Source of the DNA: an uncultured Pseudomonadota bacterium
GTDB lineage: Bacteria; Pseudomonadota; Gammaproteobacteria; Burkholderiales; Thiobacillaceae
NCBI GenBank assembly: GCA_903918705.1
Contig: CAIXFP010000836.1
Coordinates: forward strand, 1 to 7,300
Length of the DNA stretch: 7,300 nt
Reading direction: 5' to 3'
Below, piece after piece: positions 5,334-7,300 of this stretch (positions are counted from its first letter, which is position 1; every line of letters begins with the position of its first letter). Below the pieces are notes generated by a model. It was not told the origin of the DNA. It ran no database searches and saw only the letters and a program-made list of their open reading frames with translations. The translations under genes and the position numbers were made by a program.

Positions 5334-6908
5334 TTGTTCCACGACGAGCGCAGCGACGGGTATGCAGTCACCTCCCACAAGGGCGTCAGACGCACCCTGA
5401 AATTGCGTGGACGCGACTTCCGGCGATGGCTTGCTGGGAGCTACTACGAGGCCACGGGCAAAGCCGCCAACAATGAGGCCGTATCGTCAGCCCTTGCCGT
5501 GCTGGAAGCAAAGGCATCATTCGACGGCAGAGAGTTGGAGCTATCCAACCGCTTCGCCTGGCGCGATGACGGCCTATACGTTGATATGGCTGATGCCGCC
5601 TGGCGCGTGGCGAAGATTGCTTCATCGGGATGGTCGGTCATGGACAAACCACCTGTTCTGTTTCGGCGCTACAACCACCAGAAGGCGCTGCCAGACCCGA
5701 TCAAGGGCGGCAAGCTGTCATATATTCACAGGCATCTTGCGATCCGCCACGACGACGACAGGCTGCTGGTGGAAGCGTGGCTTGTGGCTAGCGCATTTCC
5801 CCATCTTCCGCGCCCCGCGCTCACTTTCCACGGCCCACAAGGCGCGAGCAAGTCCACGTCCGCGCGCATCCTGAAAGCCATCACTGACCCGTCAATAACG
5901 GATTCTGTGGATTTAGGGAAAGGACCAACCGAACTTGCCCAGGTTCTCGACCATCACGCCGTTCCCTGCTTCGACAACTTGACCAGCATCCCGGCATGGG
6001 CCGCCGACATGCTCTGCCGTGGCGTAACTGGTGGGGCATTCAGCAAGCGGGAGTTGTACAGCGATGACAGCGACATACTGCTGACCTTCAAAAGGGCGAT
6101 GGTTATCACCGGCATCAACATCCCGACCCATGCACCTGATCTGCTGGACAGGCTCTTGTTGATCGAGTTGGAGCGCATCCCAACCGACAGGCGCCTGGAT
6201 GAAGCCACGTTCTGGGAGGGATTTGAAAGCCATGCGCCCCAGCTGTTTGGAGCGTTGCTCGACTCCCTGGCCGGCACCCTCAAGCACCTGCCGAACATCA
6301 AACTGGACAGGATGCCGCGCATGGCTGACTTCGCACGCATAGCTTGCGCCTATGCCGAGTATGCGGGTATCGGCTCTGACAAGATGCTGGACATCATTAT
6401 GCGACACACCAGCCGTCAGACTCAGGAAGTCCTGGATGCTGATCCGCTGGCACCTGCTATCCGCGAATTCGTCCAGAAGCGAAAAACATGGACCGGCACC
6501 GCCGCACAGCTCCTTGCTGCACTGAACGAAGCTACACCCGCACCGCGCCCAGACGGATGGCCGAAGCAGGCAAACAGCTTGTCCAGGAAATTGAACGTCT
6601 TGCATGCCACGCTCAATGAGGCGGGTATCACTATCCGCCGCCAGAAAGAAGGCACGTCCAGGGACCGCAACATAACCCTTTCAGAAAGTAGCGCGGATTC
6701 ATCGTCCGCATCGTCCGCATCGTCCGAAGCCCCTATCCATGCGGGTTTAGAGCCGGACGATACCCGGACGATCAGGACGGTGGATAAATCATCGTACGCA
6801 TCATCGTCCGTGCGCGAAGCCCCTATCCATGCGGGATTGGACGATGCGGACGATCAGGACGATCAATCCGACATCCTTTCTGGCGAAATGCTGGAGGTTG
6901 ACCTATGA
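5334..6908 (+). CDS. P-loop ATPase of the island/prophage primase-helicase type
   Basis: The ORF is 524 aa from TTG 5334. Numbered from there, the P-loop is GPQGASKST at 167-175, in which serine replaces the usual glycine before the lysine. From memory, SAKST-like versions are normal in this island family. A Walker B-like CFDN is at 212-215, a sensor-like VITGIN at 257-262, a likely arginine finger R273 in DLLDRLLLIEL, and the family block DRMPRMADFARIA at about 325-337. The N-terminal 160 residues (HKGVRRTLKLRGRDFRRWL, then YYEATGKAANNEAV) match the region that precedes the ATPase in these proteins. The role is probably DNA unwinding or replication initiation for the island; no primase active site was recognised. 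The true start must lie upstream in a shifted frame. The tail from about 450 is low-complexity Ser/Asp sequence with a duplicated EAPIHAGL peptide. Confidence 0.85.
   Translation: MFHDERSDGYAVTSHKGVRRTLKLRGRDFRRWLAGSYYEATGKAANNEAVSSALAVLEAKASFDGRELELSNRFAWRDDGLYVDMADAAWRVAKIASSGWSVMDKPPVLFRRYNHQKALPDPIKGGKLSYIHRHLAIRHDDDRLLVEAWLVASAFPHLPRPALTFHGPQGASKSTSARILKAITDPSITDSVDLGKGPTELAQVLDHHAVPCFDNLTSIPAWAADMLCRGVTGGAFSKRELYSDDSDILLTFKRAMVITGINIPTHAPDLLDRLLLIELERIPTDRRLDEATFWEGFESHAPQLFGALLDSLAGTLKHLPNIKLDRMPRMADFARIACAYAEYAGIGSDKMLDIIMRHTSRQTQEVLDADPLAPAIREFVQKRKTWTGTAAQLLAALNEATPAPRPDGWPKQANSLSRKLNVLHATLNEAGITIRRQKEGTSRDRNITLSESSADSSSASSASSEAPIHAGLEPDDTRTIRTVDKSSYASSSVREAPIHAGLDDADDQDDQSDILSGEMLEVDL
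6700..6863. repeat. Iteron-like CGGACGAT / ATCGTCCG array inside the ATPase 3' end
   Basis: CATCGTCCG is tandemly repeated three times at 6700-6726, and ATCGTCCG recurs at 6803-6810. The reverse complement CGGACGAT is at 6754-6761, 6765-6772 and 6847-6854. One-mismatch forms are at 6838-6845 (TGGACGAT) and 6856-6863 (AGGACGAT); AGGACGGT at 6774-6781 has two mismatches. Several copies start 9 bases apart. The copies at 6754 and 6765 are read in different codon phases (as PDD and RTI), so protein repetition alone does not explain them. Confidence 0.65.
6725..6835 (+). repeat. 21-bp direct repeat, 90 bases apart, encoding EAPIHAGL twice
   Basis: The same 21 bases (beginning CGAAGCCCC, ending CATGCGGG) occur at 6725-6745 and 6815-6835. 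The 90-base offset is exactly 30 codons, so both copies encode EAPIHAGL in the ATPase tail, each preceded by a serine-rich run and followed by acidic residues. The arrangement suggests an old in-frame duplication of a roughly 30-residue unit with diverged spacers. Confidence 0.85.
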
Positions 6909-7237
6909 GCGCCCATGCCCTACTCGACCAGGCCCGCGCCGATGGTCTGGAACTGCAACCGAATGGCGACAAGCTCAGGTTGCGCGGTCCGGCGGATGTT
7001 GTGGCCCGCTGGAAACCGCGCATCGCCGCCAGCAAGCCGGAGATCATGGCGGCGCTGTCGCCCATCCCTGACGACCTGGAGCAACTGATCGCCAGGGCCG
7101 GCGCATTCTGGGAATACAGCCCCGATGACTACGACCTGATCCGAGCGGCAGCACGGCGCGACCCTAACGGCCTACGCCTGTCCCTGGAAACCGATGTATT
7201 TCGTCAGAATTACCACCAACTTAAGGAATCACAATGA
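6905..7237 (+). CDS. Small protein with TubC-docking-like N-terminus (110 aa)
   Basis: ATG 6905 overlaps the ATPase stop as ATGA, so translation is coupled. Residues about 3-50 (HALLDQARADGLELQPNGDK, then LRLRGP and WKPRIAASKPEIMAAL) have the pattern of the TubC N-terminal docking fold: a helix ending in G-L, two short strands around N/D-G-D-K-L-x-L-x-G, and a last helix with KPEI. Such domains are known from megasynthase docking and also appear in small island proteins beside primases, where they probably mediate protein-protein contact. The remainder (residues about 55-110) is acidic then basic, including YSPDDYDLIRAAARRDP. I infer it partners the upstream ATPase. The exact function is unknown. 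Confidence 0.82.
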   Translation: MSAHALLDQARADGLELQPNGDKLRLRGPADVVARWKPRIAASKPEIMAALSPIPDDLEQLIARAGAFWEYSPDDYDLIRAAARRDPNGLRLSLETDVFRQNYHQLKESQ

Positions 7238-7300
7238 GCCATGAATTCCCAACAACCAGATATGAAATAATTTCGGAGTTGCTGATCTCAGCCGAACCGG
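7234..7300 (+). CDS. Start of an unidentified gene cut by the right edge
   Basis: ATG 7234 overlaps the preceding stop as ATGA and has AAGGA at 7223-7227 with a 6-base spacer. Twenty-two codons are visible: MSHEFPTTRYEIISELL, then ISAEP. Nothing in them identifies a family. The beginning is AT-richer than the ATPase region, which could mark the start of cargo or another transferred segment. It is the last visible member of the coupled gene set that begins at 4183. Confidence 0.7.
   Translation, partial: MSHEFPTTRYEIISELLISAEP

Noticed and set aside
5820..5860. A broken Walker A motif (S in place of G before the catalytic lysine)
   Set aside because: The serine (or alanine) variant before KST is, as I recall, usual in this island ATPase family, so it is not evidence of inactivation.
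5913..6605. 230-aa minus-strand ORF opposite the ATPase
   Set aside because: The plus strand carries the ATPase Walker B, sensor and RMADFARIA motifs. The antisense product has no coherent motif.
6700..6863. CRISPR-like array
   Set aside because: The repeats are 8-9 bases, on both strands, irregularly spaced and inside a coding frame; there are no spacers of CRISPR length.

Overview
The window looks like the left end of an integrated genomic island or prophage-like element in a high-GC proteobacterium, most likely a betaproteobacterium. The basis is a divergent Ser/Thr kinase / yicC gene pair, high GC coding DNA, and accessory proteins of a style common in betaproteobacterial islands. The organism call is inference; there is no rRNA or marker gene to fix it.

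Chromosomal part (1 to about 1420): the N-terminal part of a Ser/Thr protein kinase runs leftwards out of the window. It diverges from a complete yicC (YicC/YloC-family endoribonuclease), which ends at 1353. An intrinsic terminator follows at 1394-1418. In many proteobacteria gmk follows yicC; here it is replaced by an integrase, which places the junction at or just after the 3' end of yicC. That position is a known insertion site for mobilizable genomic islands in Vibrio.

Island part (about 1420 to 7300, continuing beyond the window): a P4-type tyrosine recombinase (1530-2792) with its catalytic residues intact is preceded by a 14-bp perfect inverted repeat built from GTGTACCAA motifs. Next come a short region with a possible micro-ORF and a strong hairpin, an unrecognised 119-aa protein, and a conspicuously AT-rich 191-aa protein that may bind DNA. 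A cluster of GGTGCG/CGCACC repeats then leads into a tightly packed rightward set of genes. These are an AlpA-like regulator, a 263-aa protein that appears to be two modules joined in frame, a P-loop ATPase of the island primase/helicase type, a 110-aa protein with a TubC-docking-like N-terminus, and the start of a further gene cut by the window edge.

The main oddities are in the ATPase gene. The best ribosome binding site and ATG lead into a 37-codon ORF that ends 27 bases before the first usable start codon (TTG) of the large ORF. The large ORF is open upstream of that TTG and encodes what looks like the family's conserved N-terminus, so the two parts are separated by a -1 shift. A heptamer of the X XXY YYZ form lies in the right phase between them. 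In addition, an 8-bp CGGACGAT/ATCGTCCG motif recurs on both strands and in different reading frames at the 3' end of this gene, with relatives at the 5' end. This looks more like DNA-level repeats than protein repeats. The working model is a replication/regulation module (AlpA regulator, ATPase, candidate iterons) with an integrase, the cargo probably lying to the right.
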